A DNA stretch of 64,000 nucleotides from an uncultured Gammaproteobacteria bacterium (GTDB taxonomy: Bacteria > Pseudomonadota > Gammaproteobacteria > HK1), in assembly GCA_958295465.1 (NCBI GenBank), contig OY282353.1:3339001-3403000 (forward strand). The letters run 5' to 3'. The notes under the pieces were generated by a model, which worked only from the letters and a program-made list of their open reading frames with translations, had not been told where the DNA came from and did not search any database. This document shows positions 42,624 through 52,252 of the stretch, one piece after another (the first letter of the stretch is position 1; each line of letters starts with the position of its first letter). The translations under genes and the position numbers were made by a program.

Positions 42624-45600
42624 TCACTCCCCCAAGGTCAACACCCGCAAGCCCTCGTTGCCGCGGGGATCGATCACCTTGACCGCGACCCGCCACGCCT
42701 GTCCCTTACCCAACCGGGACGGCTTTGGGAAGGGGAGGCTCGTCAGGCCGCTGAGCGCATCGAATGCGCCCCGCTCCACCGCCCCGACGTCGTCGAGCGC
42801 CTTGGCCAGTCGGTCCCACTTGCTCTTGTCGGGAAAGAACGCCTGACAGATGCAGAAGGTCCGGCCGTCGTAGTCCGTATCGAGAAACCATGCCGCGATT
42901 CGCTGCCGGTCGGTCGGGTAGAGCATGTTGCTCACCGGGTCGTAGACGTCCATGCCCTCGACCTCGACGGCGTACTCTCCGTCCTCCCGACGCATCGGCC
43001 CCTTCACGCGGGGCGCGCTGAAGACGGTGAAGAGCTGGCTGCCCGGCTGCGTCTTCAGCAGGTCGTCCATGGCCACGTCCGGGCGGATCAGCGCCATGTG
43101 CAGGCGCAGCTTCGGATGGCTGGCGCTCTCGATGGCGTCCTGCGCCGCCGCGTCGAACCCGAATCCGGCAAACACCACGTCGTCGTATCCCGACCGGTTG
43201 GCGCTCCGGATCGCATCCTCCACCTGCATCGCGGCCACGTTGCCGACCTCCGGGCCGATGCTGACGGCGATCCTTCGCTCTTCCCCCGTGCCGTTCAGCC
43301 ACTCGCCTTCCGCGTGGATCAGGGCCGCGCCGGTCAGCGGCTCGATCCGACTGAACTTCATGTTCCGGTTGCCCGGGAAATCCACACCCGCCGCCTTGAG
43401 CAACCGGATGACCTTGTCGAGATGCGCCTCGGCATTTGCTACGGCTACGTCTCCCGCTTCATCTCCGTCGAAGACCTCCATCTCCTCGTCGGGGGCGCCG
43501 CCGATGGGAGAGTGCGGACCGTCCAGCGGTCCGGGACCGTTGAGCGGTCCGGGGCCGTCGAGCAGTCCAGGACCGTCGAGCAGTCCAGGACCGTCGAGCA
43601 GTCCAGGACCGTCGAGCGACCCGGGGGCGTCGGAGTGGTGCGGACCGGACGGACGGTCCGGGCCTTCCTCCACCGCGATCACGCCCTCCATCGTGAACGG
43701 TCCCGAAACGCGCACCGTCCCCTTGACGATCTCCGGCTTGTCCACCAACTCCTCCGAGGTCGCGTTGGCGGCGATGCACTCGTTGACTTCGTCCATCTTC
43801 GCCCGCCACGCGGCGCGGTAGGCGGTCAGTGCCTCCCGCAAGGGCTCCGGCCAGTCGGGGTCGGTATCGAAGGGAATTTCCCATTCCTTCCACTCCCCGC
43901 GCGGAATCTTCTCGCGGTACTTCTCGACCTGTCTGGCCGTGACGCCCTTGAACGGCCTGCGGGCGGGAGCGGTCCTGATCCGTTGGGGAGGTGCGTCCGG
44001 CAGGAGCCAGCGGCGCACGTCTGCGTCCGTGATGGCGCTGGCCCCTTCCTTGCGGTGCTTGTCGATGAGCTTGTCGGCCAGTGCCGACTTCAGGTCCGCG
44101 CCGACCTTGGCGGCTTCGCGGTTCAACGTGGCGAGTTTCTGGACGAGGATCGGTTCGTGCCTGTCGAAGATGGGGTCGAGCGAGGTGTTGCGGGCGATGC
44201 TGCGCAACGTGACGTGTGGGACAGTTTGGCAGTCGAAGGTCAATCGCCTGCCGGTCGGTTTGCCTTTCCCGTCCAGCTCGGCGATCCAGGTTCCGTGAGG
44301 GCTGCGCTCCCTGTCTTCGGCGTTCAACTCGCGAAGCTGGTAGTAGTCGAACTTGGCCGTCATCAGGCGGTGTTTGGCCAGCGACAAGGCTACTCGGCTA
44401 GTGTCGGTGGTGATCCAGCGGCGGCCCCACTGTTCTGCTGCATGGGCTGTTGTTCCGCTTCCACAAGTTGGATCTAGTACCAGATCTCCCGGATCTGTGG
44501 TCATAAGAATACAGCGTTCGATAACTTTAGATGCCGTTTGTACAATATATATTTTTTCTTCTCCAGAAAACCCGGCTATTGCCGTATCATCCCATCTATC
44601 CGTTACAGGATACACAGGATAATCGTCAAAATATCGCTTATAGTTTGGGGATAAACCAAGAAGTAGTAGCCTGTTGGCTGACACTAGGCGTCTTCGTCCC
44701 TCAGAATTGGTTTTCCAGTGATGAGAGATTCCGCAATGAAACATTTGTCCGTTCAACCTCAATATTCCATCATCGCCAGAAGTTGCATTTTGTGATCGAA
44801 AATTCTGTGCCGATAGTACTCGCCATTTTTCTGGTATGAGTCTGTTAACTTGTATTTCCTCATCAGTCATTCTTCGCCATGTCCCATCTGGAGATTCGAC
44901 GATTGAATAACTGGCAAGTGCAGTAGTCGTTTTCTTCCAGTACAGTTGCCGATATTTCACCTTATTTCTATCTTTGCAATACCACAATATGTAGTCGCCA
45001 CTGGACGGTAGTAGAGAGCTGGCTTGCCCTGTGGTTTTGCTGAACCAAATTGTACTAATGCAATTTCCTATACCAAACACCTCATCCATCACACACCGCA
45101 CGCGATGCAGATTCTCGTCGCTGATCTGCACGAAGATGCTGCCGGTATCGGCAAGCAGCTCCCTCGCCATCGCCAGCCGGTCGCGCAGATAGGCGAGGTA
45201 CGAGTGGATGCCGAGCGTCCAGGTGTCCCGATACGCCTTGACCATTTCCGGCTCTCGGGTCAGATCCTGCTCCCGATCCTTGACGTCGCGCTGGCCGAGC
45301 TGCGGTTGGAAGTTCGATGCGAACTTGATGCCGTAGGGCGGGTCCACGTAGATCATCTGCACCTTGCCCGCCAGGTCCTCGCGGCGCGCGAGGCTCGCCA
45401 TCACCTGGAGCGAGTCGCCGAGGATCATCCGGTTCGTCCAGTCCACGTCGTGACGGTAGAACTGGACCGCCTTCGCGTAGTCCTGCTGCGGGTCGGCGAA
45501 GAGGTCCCGGTGGACGTCCTTCCGTGCCAGCACCCGCAGGATGGCCTGGGTGGAAACCCGTTCGTGCATGTGCAGGGCCACCGGATCGACCTCGAACCAC

Positions 45601-45935
45601 GGTCTCTCCCGCTTGCCGCTCCATTCCAGCCACGGCTCGTAGCGCTCCAGCGCCGCGGCCAGGATGCCCGCCTCCTCCTCGGAAAGCGCACGTTGCCGGG
45701 CGGTTGCCAGGAGCTCCTGCAACCCGTCGGTCGCCGCCGGATCGGGTGACGACCGCAGCACCGGAGGCAAGTGCGGGTCGTGCCGGTAGTAAACCGCCTC
45801 CTCCTCTTTGACGAAGCCTTGCGCTTCGAGCCCCGCCAGGGGAATGTTCTTCCGGGTCGCCGGATACTTGAGCGACGTGACGGCCTCGCTGCTCGCACTT
45901 TCCGGGGCCGTTGGAGTTTTCTTCCGGCGCGGCAT
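42624..45935 (-). CDS. Type III-like adenine-specific DNA methyltransferase (Mod)
   Basis: 1103 residues from MPRRKKTPTAPESAS. Catalytic DPPY at 198-201 (MIYVDPPYGIKFASNF). The SAM-binding motif DPTCGSGTTAHAA comes about 300 residues later, so the order is beta-class (N6-adenine). The region between (about 44400-45060) is AT-rich and is the likely target-recognition part, probably swapped in. A long C-terminal extension holds six 18-bp repeats (residues about 771-806, DGPGLL units). AGGA stands 8 nt upstream of the ATG at 45935. First gene of a four-gene operon. Confidence 0.9.
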   Translation of the reverse strand: MPRRKKTPTAPESASSEAVTSLKYPATRKNIPLAGLEAQGFVKEEEAVYYRHDPHLPPVLRSSPDPAATDGLQELLATARQRALSEEEAGILAAALERYEPWLEWSGKRERPWFEVDPVALHMHERVSTQAILRVLARKDVHRDLFADPQQDYAKAVQFYRHDVDWTNRMILGDSLQVMASLARREDLAGKVQMIYVDPPYGIKFASNFQPQLGQRDVKDREQDLTREPEMVKAYRDTWTLGIHSYLAYLRDRLAMARELLADTGSIFVQISDENLHRVRCVMDEVFGIGNCISTIWFSKTTGQASSLLPSSGDYILWYCKDRNKVKYRQLYWKKTTTALASYSIVESPDGTWRRMTDEEIQVNRLIPEKWRVLSAQNFRSQNATSGDDGILRLNGQMFHCGISHHWKTNSEGRRRLVSANRLLLLGLSPNYKRYFDDYPVYPVTDRWDDTAIAGFSGEEKIYIVQTASKVIERCILMTTDPGDLVLDPTCGSGTTAHAAEQWGRRWITTDTSRVALSLAKHRLMTAKFDYYQLRELNAEDRERSPHGTWIAELDGKGKPTGRRLTFDCQTVPHVTLRSIARNTSLDPIFDRHEPILVQKLATLNREAAKVGADLKSALADKLIDKHRKEGASAITDADVRRWLLPDAPPQRIRTAPARRPFKGVTARQVEKYREKIPRGEWKEWEIPFDTDPDWPEPLREALTAYRAAWRAKMDEVNECIAANATSEELVDKPEIVKGTVRVSGPFTMEGVIAVEEGPDRPSGPHHSDAPGSLDGPGLLDGPGLLDGPGLLDGPGPLNGPGPLDGPHSPIGGAPDEEMEVFDGDEAGDVAVANAEAHLDKVIRLLKAAGVDFPGNRNMKFSRIEPLTGAALIHAEGEWLNGTGEERRIAVSIGPEVGNVAAMQVEDAIRSANRSGYDDVVFAGFGFDAAAQDAIESASHPKLRLHMALIRPDVAMDDLLKTQPGSQLFTVFSAPRVKGPMRREDGEYAVEVEGMDVYDPVSNMLYPTDRQRIAAWFLDTDYDGRTFCICQAFFPDKSKWDRLAKALDDVGAVERGAFDALSGLTSLPFPKPSRLGKGQAWRVAVKVIDPRGNEGLRVLTLGE
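43517..43624. repeat. Six 18-bp tandem repeats inside the Mod gene
   Basis: Units start at 43517, 43535, 43553, 43571, 43589 and 43607, of the form GACCGTCGAGCAGTCCAG. The fourth and fifth are identical. They encode six-residue Leu/Asp/Gly/Pro units between the methyltransferase core and the C-terminal domain. The period keeps the reading frame. Confidence 0.93.
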
Positions 45936-46295
45936 GGCTCGATTCCTGGCTTGGGGGCGTGCGGCCCGTACAGGATTTCCGATCGTGTCAGGGCAGCTTT
46001 CCGGCCTCAGCCGCCCGACCGTCCTGCCCCGATGCATCCGACTGCTTCGGGAATTCTAGCCGTTTCAGAGAGCTGCCGCTCTTGCCCTGCCAGAGAGAGC
46101 GGATCGGCAGCGAGGGGCCGGGAGCTGGCGGCTGCACGCTGCTCCCGGATCAGCCTGCTCTCCACTGGATTCGTCCGATGCCGAGTTCAGGATCCGGCGT
46201 TGCCATCCCTCTCGATGCCCGCGCCGACGCGGGACAGCAGTTCGGCGCCGGTGCCGCATTCGATGACCCAGTCGCCTACCTGGAGCATTTCCGTC
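45936..46295. other. Spacer left of TPR copy B
   Basis: No supported gene. A 33-codon minus frame (MLQVGDWVIECGTGAELLSR) just outside the repeat resembles a SAM-methyltransferase glycine motif and could be a gene scrap; the evidence is thin. The operon promoter for the methyltransferase gene should lie here. Confidence 0.4.
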
Positions 46296-47555
46296 GTTGA
46301 ACACGATGCGCGTGGCCGGCACCCGGTCCACCGCGGCCTCGAAACGCGACCGCTCGGCTTCCGCCGCGGGCACGTCCTCCAGCACCGCGTGCGCGAGCCC
46401 CCTGGCGTAGTGCAGCATCGCGGTGGTGGTGCAGTAGAGGATGGGATCCTCCGGCAGCGGCATGGCGAGGATCTCGCGCCATTTCCCGAAGCGGATGGGC
46501 GCGTGCACCTGCATCGCCACGTAGCCTTCCAGCCAGTCCGCCATCGGCGGGCTCTCCACGCGGAGCACCGATTCGGGGATGGCCTCCAGCAGGCCCGCCG
46601 TCGCGGCCGTCGCGGCCCGGTGATGGCCCAGCAGCATCGCCCCGTAGAGCATGAAGTGGTAGTTGTGCGCGAAGGAGAGCGCGAACCAGGGGCCGGGGGC
46701 CTCGCGCTCGAAGTACTTCCGATCGGCGGCGACGGCGCGGGCGTTCCATTCCACCGTTGCGTGGTAATCCCCGCACTGGACGTCGATGTGGGTGGGCATG
46801 TGCCGCAGATGGCCCGCGTCGGGCACGAGGTCGCGCAGGCGGTCGGCGGCGCGCAGCGCCCGTTCCGGATGCGGGGACATCTCCAGGACGTGGAGGTACA
46901 TGTGCAGCAGGCCGGGATGATCCGGCTGGCCCGCGGCTTCGCGGGCGCGGATGCCTTCTTCGAGCGCCGCGAGCGCTTCGAGGGTATCCGCGCCCTCGGC
47001 CGGCTCGCCCGTCCCGAGGTCCCACAAGGCCCAGGGCGTGCGGTTCATGAGCGCCTCGGCGAACAATGCGCACACGTCCGGATCGCCCGGGAACGCCCGG
47101 TACACCTCGCGCATCGCATCGGCGTAGTCGTCGTTCCACCGGTCGAAGTCGCCGGCTTCGGCCGGCCCGGATGGCGAGCAACGCCGCGCGAGCGCTTCGA
47201 CGAGCACCCGCTCCACCGGGCTCGTGTTCCCGATGCGCTCCAGCACTTCCCGGGTGGCGGCGCGGACCTCGCCCAGGGTGGCCGCGAGATCGGCCGGGTC
47301 GAACTTGCTCCACGGCTTGTTGTAGTACGGCCCGGCCGCGTAGCCGATCCCCCACCAGGCCATCGCGCAACCGGGGTCGTGCCCGGCCGCCCGCCGGAAG
47401 CAGCGCACCGCCTCCTCGTGGCTGAAGGCATAGCACCACACCAGCCCCCGGTCGAACCAGCGCTGCGCCTCGGCCGAGCGGGTCGAGACGGCGCGGGAGA
47501 AGGTCCCGAGATCGTAGTCGTAGTGGTCGCCGGGATTCGTCATCTCGCCTTCCAT
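46065..47555 (-). pseudogene. 3'-truncated copy of the TPR-repeat gene
   Basis: Residues 1 to about 420 (MEGEMTNPGDHYDYDLGTFS through VPATRIVFN) parallel the intact gene at 35887-37611. The frame then continues as unrelated sequence (DGNAPGRRLGHRMRHRRRTA) for about 77 residues. The last 155 residues of the parent are missing. Copy B keeps the 5' flank next to sucB, so it probably occupies the ancestral upstream junction. It may still be translated but is likely non-functional. Confidence 0.85.
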
Positions 47556-47577
47556 CTCACTGGCCGCAGGGCGGGGC
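46296..47577. repeat. 1.28-kb direct repeat, copy B
   Basis: Partner of 36352-37633, same orientation, constant 9944-bp offset. The match stops abruptly at 46296 on the left and near 47577 on the right. Confidence 0.93.
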
Positions 47578-47630
47578 GCAGCCATGAACTGGAGTTGCGT
47601 CCGCCCGGCGTCCGGCGGCAACGTCGCGGA

Positions 47631-49043
47631 TCAGATGTCCAGGAGCAGTCGCGCCGGGTCCTCGACCGCTTCCTTCACGCAGACGAGGAACTGCACCGCC
47701 TCGCGTCCGTCGATGATGCGGTGGTCGTAGGACAGGGCGACGTACATCATCGGGCGCACGACGACCTCGCCGTTCTCGACCACCGGGCGCTCCTCGGTCT
47801 TGTGCATGCCCAGGATGCCGCTCTGCGGGGGGTTCAGGATCGGGGTGGAGAGCAGCGAGCCGAACACGCCGCCGTTGGAGATGGTGAACGTGCCGCCGCT
47901 CATCTCGTCGAGGGACAGGGTGCCGTCGCGGGCCTTCGCCCCGAACTCGGCGATCTGCGCTTCGATCGTGGCGAACGACATGGCCTCGACGTTTCGCAGG
48001 ATCGGCACCACGAGCCCGCGCGGCGAGCCGACCGCGACCCCGACGTCGCAGTAGTCGTGGTAGACGACGTCGCCGTCCTCGATGCGGGCGTTGACGGCGG
48101 GGAAGCGCTCGAGCGCCCGCACCGCCGCCTTGGCGAAGAACGACATGAAGCCGAGGCGCACGCCGTGCCGGCGCTCGAAGCCCTCCTTGTGCCGGGCGCG
48201 CAACGCGATCACCGGTTGCATGTCGACCTCGTTGAAGGTGGTCAGGATCGCGGCGGTGTGCTGCGCCTCCACCAGGCGCTCCGCAATCCGCCGACGCAGC
48301 CTCGACATCGGCTCGCGGCGTTCGCCGCGGGAGCCGGGCGCCGGTGCGGCATGCACAGGCGCCGATGTGCCTGGCTTCGGGGCAGATGCGGGGACCGGTA
48401 CAGGGCCGGCGGGGAGCACCGGAGCGCCGGTCGCAGGTTGGGGCGCGATGCCGGCGGAGGCAGGTGCGGGTGCGGAGCCGGCAGGGGAGGGTGGCGCTAC
48501 GCCCGCGGCCGGTTTCGCGGCGGCTTCGAGATGAGCGAGCACGTCGCCCTTGGTGAGCCGGCCGTCTCTCCCGGTGCCCGCGATCTCCGCCGGGTCGAGG
48601 CCATGCTCGTCGACGAGCCGGCGCACCGCGGGGCTCAGGCGCTCGTGGCTAGCCGCTCCGGCCCCGGAATTCGCCGGGGCAGTGGAAGCGGAGGCGGGGT
48701 CCTTGGACCCCGGTGCGCCGGGGACAGGAGCCCCGGGATCCGGCGTGGCAACGGCGGCCGGGACAAGTCCGACGGCAGGATCCGAAGCCGCGGCGGATGC
48801 ACCTCCGCCGGGGTCGATCCGGGCGAGCACTTCCTGGCTCAACACCGTATCGCCGGTCTGCTTCAGCACCTCGGTCAGGACTCCTGCCGCGGGCGCCGGA
48901 ACCTCAAGCACGACCTTGTCGGTTTCAAGCTCGATCAGGATCTCGTCCTGTGCGACCCGGTCGCCGGCTTGCTTGCGCCATTCAAGCAGCGTGGCGTCCG
49001 GGATGGACTCGGCCAGCACCGGCACCTTCACATCGACGGTCAC
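47631..49043 (-). CDS. sucB: Dihydrolipoyl succinyltransferase, E2 of 2-oxoglutarate dehydrogenase
   Basis: 470 residues. The N-terminal lipoyl domain has the attachment lysine at about 43 ([14 protein letters not shown]). A long Ala/Pro-rich linker leads to a peripheral-subunit-binding domain ([20 protein letters not shown]) and, after a second linker, the catalytic domain ([18 protein letters not shown] and [15 protein letters not shown]). The GTG start at 49043 follows GAGGAG. It lies 98 bp after sucA, as a two-gene operon. No lpd or sucCD is in the window. Confidence 0.96.
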   Translation of the reverse strand: MTVDVKVPVLAESIPDATLLEWRKQAGDRVAQDEILIELETDKVVLEVPAPAAGVLTEVLKQTGDTVLSQEVLARIDPGGGASAAASDPAVGLVPAAVATPDPGAPVPGAPGSKDPASASTAPANSGAGAASHERLSPAVRRLVDEHGLDPAEIAGTGRDGRLTKGDVLAHLEAAAKPAAGVAPPSPAGSAPAPASAGIAPQPATGAPVLPAGPVPVPASAPKPGTSAPVHAAPAPGSRGERREPMSRLRRRIAERLVEAQHTAAILTTFNEVDMQPVIALRARHKEGFERRHGVRLGFMSFFAKAAVRALERFPAVNARIEDGDVVYHDYCDVGVAVGSPRGLVVPILRNVEAMSFATIEAQIAEFGAKARDGTLSLDEMSGGTFTISNGGVFGSLLSTPILNPPQSGILGMHKTEERPVVENGEVVVRPMMYVALSYDHRIIDGREAVQFLVCVKEAVEDPARLLLDI

Positions 49044-49141
49044 TGCGGTGTCTCCTCAGACGCTGACGATTCTCGAGACGTTCATGATTACCGGATGGTT
49101 CGTGGGGGCCGGAGGCCCGCGTTCCCGCGTTTCACCCATTC

Positions 49142-51928
49142 TCACGCGCTCTTCTTGCGTGAGGCTGCCTGATCGAGGCCCAGTGCGGTCTCCACCAGCG
49201 CCTGCTGTTGATCGGCATGCACGTTGTGGTAGCCCGCGGCGGGGGACGCGGAGTAGTCGCGGCCGGCGTAGATCAGCGTGTGCTTGCGTTGCAGGCATCC
49301 CACGAGGTGGCGCCGCGAGAGCATGAAGAACCAGCTTCCCTGGTTGCGCGGCTCCTCCTGCGCCCAGCAGATCTCGGTCGCCTTCGGGTATGCCTTGAGA
49401 ATCGCCCGGATCTCTTCTTCCGGGAACGGATAGAGCTGCTCCACCCGCGCGAGGGCGACGTGCCGCAGCTCCGCCTCGCGCCGCCGCCCCAGGAGGTCGT
49501 AGTAGACCTTGCCGGAGCACAGCACGAGCCGCGTCACCTGCCCTGGATCGACCGGATCGATCTCATCGATGAGCACCTGGAACCCGCGCGCGCGCAGATC
49601 CTCGCTCGTCGAGGTCGACAGACGGTGCCGCAGCAGGCTCTTCGGGCTCATGACGACGAGCGGCTTGCGGTAGGGCCGCAGGAGCTGCCGCCTGAGCAGG
49701 TGGAACATCTGCGCCGGAGTCGTCGGCACGCAGACCTGCATGTTGTCCTCCGCGCAGAGCTGGAGGAAGCGTTCGAGGCGGGCCGATGAGTGCTCGGGTC
49801 CCTGGCCGTCGTAACCGTGCGGGAGCATCAGCACCAGTCCGCAGAACCGTCCCCACTTCGCCTCCGAGGAGCTCAGGAACTGGTCGATGACGATCTGGGC
49901 GACGTTCGCGAAGTCCCCGAACTGCGCCTCCCAGATGGTCAGCCCCTCGGGCTCGGCGGTGCAGTAGCCGTACTCGAACCCGAGGACCGCGACCTCCGAG
50001 AGCATGGAGTTGATGGCCCGGAACCGGGGTTGCCCCTCGAACAGGTGCTCGAGCGGCGTATACGTGCCGAAGCGCTTCTGGTTGTGCAGCACCGCGTGGC
50101 GGTGGAAGAAGGTGCCGCGCTGGCTGTCCTGGCCGGACAGGCGCACCGAGTAGCCGTCCTCCAGCAGGGTGGCGTAGGCGAGGTTCTCCGCGAACCCCCA
50201 GTCCATCGGCCGCTCTCCCCGCGCCATCGAAAGCCGCGCGTCGATGATCCGCTTCACGCTGCGGTGCAGCTCGAAATCGTCCGCCGGGTACTCGCAGAGC
50301 TTCCTGCCGAGGCACTCGATGCGTTCGATCGCCACCGTGGTGTCGCAGGGGGCCCGCCAGCCGGTCCCGAAGTAGGGCATCCAGTTGGCGAGGTACTCGT
50401 TCTCTCCGTCGTCGACGAGTGGCCTCGACATCGTCCGGTCCGCTTCCAGGCCGGCGAGGTACGCCTCGGACATCGCCTCCGGCTCGCCGGGCTCGATCAC
50501 CCCCTCGGCCACCAGCCGGTCCCCGTACACCTTGCGCGGGCCGTGCTGGCTGCGGATCTTCCTGTACATCATCGGCTGGGTCGCCAGCGGCTCGTCGGCC
50601 TCGTTGTGGCCGTAGCGGCGGAAGCAGATCATGTCGATGACCACGTCCTTCTTGAACCGCATCCGGAAGTCGAGGGCGACCTGCGCGATGAACACCACCG
50701 CCTCCGCGTCGTTGCCGTTGACGTGGAAGATCGGCGCCTGCACGAGCTTCGCGACGTCCGTGCAGTACAGGGTGGAGCGCGAGTCGAGGGGGTCGCTGGT
50801 GGTGAACCCGATCTGGTTGTTCACCACCACGTGCACGGTCCCTCCGGTGCCGTAGCCGCGCGTCTCCGAGAGGTTGAGGGTCTCGGTCACCACGCCCTGG
50901 CCGGAGAAGGCGGCGTCGCCGTGGATCAGGATCGGCAGCACCTGGCCGCGGGTGGAGTCGCCGCGGCGCTCCTGCCGCGCCCGCACCGACCCTTCGACCA
51001 CCGGATTGATGATCTCCAGGTGCGAGGGGTTGAACGCGAGCACGAGGTGCAACGGCCCCCCGGGCGTCTCCACCGTGGAGGAGAAGCCGAGGTGGTACTT
51101 GACGTCGCCGGAGCCGGAGCCCACGTCGATCTCTCCCTCGAACTCTCCGAACAGCACCTTGGGATGCTTGCCGAGGATGTTCACCAGCACGTTGAGCCGC
51201 CCGCGATGCGCCATGCCGATGACCGCCTCGCGCACCCCCCGGCCGCCGGCGTCCTGCACGATCTCGTCGAGGAGGGGAATGAGGTTCTCTCCACCTTCGA
51301 GCGAGAACCGTTTCTGGCCGACGTACTTGCGGTGCAGGTAGTCTTCGAGCTTGCGGGCCGAGGTGACCCAGCGCAGGATGTCGCGCTTCTTCGCCGCGTC
51401 GAAGTCCGGCTGTCCCCGACAGCTCTCCAGCCGTTCCTGCACCCATCGCTTCTGCTCGGTCGATGAGAGGTGGGTCACCTCGACGCCGATCGGCCCGCGG
51501 TAGGTGTCGCGCAGCAGCGCGTCGATCTCGCGAAGCGTCGCCGCCGGCTTGCCGATATGGAGCGTTCCGGTGTTGAACGTGCGGTCGAGGTCGTCTTCGC
51601 CGAGCCCGTGGTGTTCGGGATACAGGTCCGGGGCCGGTGGCCGCTCGTAGACCTTGATGGGATCGAGGTCCGCGCCCCGGTGGCCGCGGTAGCGGTTCGC
51701 GTTGATGAGCGCGAGCACCTGCATCTGCTTCTCGGTGAACTCGGAGAGGGTGTCGGCGTCCGCGGCGGGGGGGCGGGGGGCGGGGGGCGCGTCGAGGGCG
51801 CCGTCGTCGATGCCGGAGAAGAACGTGCGCCACCGAGGCTCGACCGACGCTGGGTCCCGACGCCAAGCGTGGTAGAGCGCGTCGAGGAACGCGGCGTTTC
51901 CGATCTGCAGCGGGGAGAGGTCCGTCAT
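49142..51928 (-). CDS. sucA: 2-oxoglutarate dehydrogenase E1
   Basis: 928 residues from MTDLSPLQIGNAAFLDALYH. Thiamine-diphosphate region: GMAHRGRLNVLVNILGK and HGDAAFSGQGVVTETLNLSE. NNQIGFTTSDPLDSRSTLYC and the C-terminal LVLCSGKVYYDLLGRRREAE are conserved in OdhA/SucA. It decarboxylates 2-oxoglutarate and passes succinyl to SucB. I used the ATG at 51928 (AGAGGA upstream); an earlier in-frame start adds arginine-rich sequence without similarity. Confidence 0.97.
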   Translation of the reverse strand: MTDLSPLQIGNAAFLDALYHAWRRDPASVEPRWRTFFSGIDDGALDAPPAPRPPAADADTLSEFTEKQMQVLALINANRYRGHRGADLDPIKVYERPPAPDLYPEHHGLGEDDLDRTFNTGTLHIGKPAATLREIDALLRDTYRGPIGVEVTHLSSTEQKRWVQERLESCRGQPDFDAAKKRDILRWVTSARKLEDYLHRKYVGQKRFSLEGGENLIPLLDEIVQDAGGRGVREAVIGMAHRGRLNVLVNILGKHPKVLFGEFEGEIDVGSGSGDVKYHLGFSSTVETPGGPLHLVLAFNPSHLEIINPVVEGSVRARQERRGDSTRGQVLPILIHGDAAFSGQGVVTETLNLSETRGYGTGGTVHVVVNNQIGFTTSDPLDSRSTLYCTDVAKLVQAPIFHVNGNDAEAVVFIAQVALDFRMRFKKDVVIDMICFRRYGHNEADEPLATQPMMYRKIRSQHGPRKVYGDRLVAEGVIEPGEPEAMSEAYLAGLEADRTMSRPLVDDGENEYLANWMPYFGTGWRAPCDTTVAIERIECLGRKLCEYPADDFELHRSVKRIIDARLSMARGERPMDWGFAENLAYATLLEDGYSVRLSGQDSQRGTFFHRHAVLHNQKRFGTYTPLEHLFEGQPRFRAINSMLSEVAVLGFEYGYCTAEPEGLTIWEAQFGDFANVAQIVIDQFLSSSEAKWGRFCGLVLMLPHGYDGQGPEHSSARLERFLQLCAEDNMQVCVPTTPAQMFHLLRRQLLRPYRKPLVVMSPKSLLRHRLSTSTSEDLRARGFQVLIDEIDPVDPGQVTRLVLCSGKVYYDLLGRRREAELRHVALARVEQLYPFPEEEIRAILKAYPKATEICWAQEEPRNQGSWFFMLSRRHLVGCLQRKHTLIYAGRDYSASPAAGYHNVHADQQQALVETALGLDQAASRKKSA

Positions 51929-52251
51929 CCCCGGGTCCTCTCCGGCACGGCACGGGGGGCAGGCGCCGCGGAAGAGCCCGCCGCCCGCCGCCGGTGGCCG
52001 GCGCCTCGCCGCTTCCTGATCCGTGTGCGGAACATCTCTTCTCGAGTAGCGACTCGAGTGGCCGTGAGGATTCAAGCGTCGGCATAGTGTACCGAAGTGG
52101 ATCCGCGATGGGTACGGAAGCGCGGGGGCGTGAGATCACACGCCCGGAATCATGCGTCGCGGCGCGAAATGTCGCACCCTGGAACCCGGGCACACTTCAG
52201 CCATCTTTAGCCGCCATAGGCTAATTATCCACGCTTGGCTAAACTCGGCTA
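51929..52251. other. Divergent spacer between sucA and the stand-alone ATPase
   Basis: No gene. It contains the sucA promoter (not resolved), a CTCGAG palindrome pair near 52044-52060, and at its right end the GGCTAA repeat cluster described separately. Confidence 0.45.
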
Positions 52252-52252
52252 A
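52207..52252 (+). promoter_or_regulatory. GGCTAA operator/promoter overlapping the ATPase start codon
   Basis: TTAGCC (52207-52212) and GGCTAA (52219-52224) form an inverted pair with a 6-nt centre. Further direct GGCTAA copies lie at 52237-52242 and 52247-52252, the last merging into the ATG. No Shine-Dalgarno is present, so a leaderless transcript starting at or near the ATG is plausible, with TAAACT (52240-52245) as a weak -10. Such repeated sites at a start suggest autoregulation. Confidence 0.6.

Noticed and set aside
43517-43624. Possible CRISPR array
   Set aside because: The 18-bp units are contiguous, with no spacers, and lie in frame inside a methyltransferase gene. No CRISPR array or cas gene was seen anywhere in the window.
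45771-49172. An 1133-codon plus-strand open frame across the truncated TPR gene and sucB
   Set aside because: It is antisense to a clear sucB gene and the TPR copy. Its product is His/Arg/Pro-rich with no family pattern, as expected for GC-rich shadow frames.
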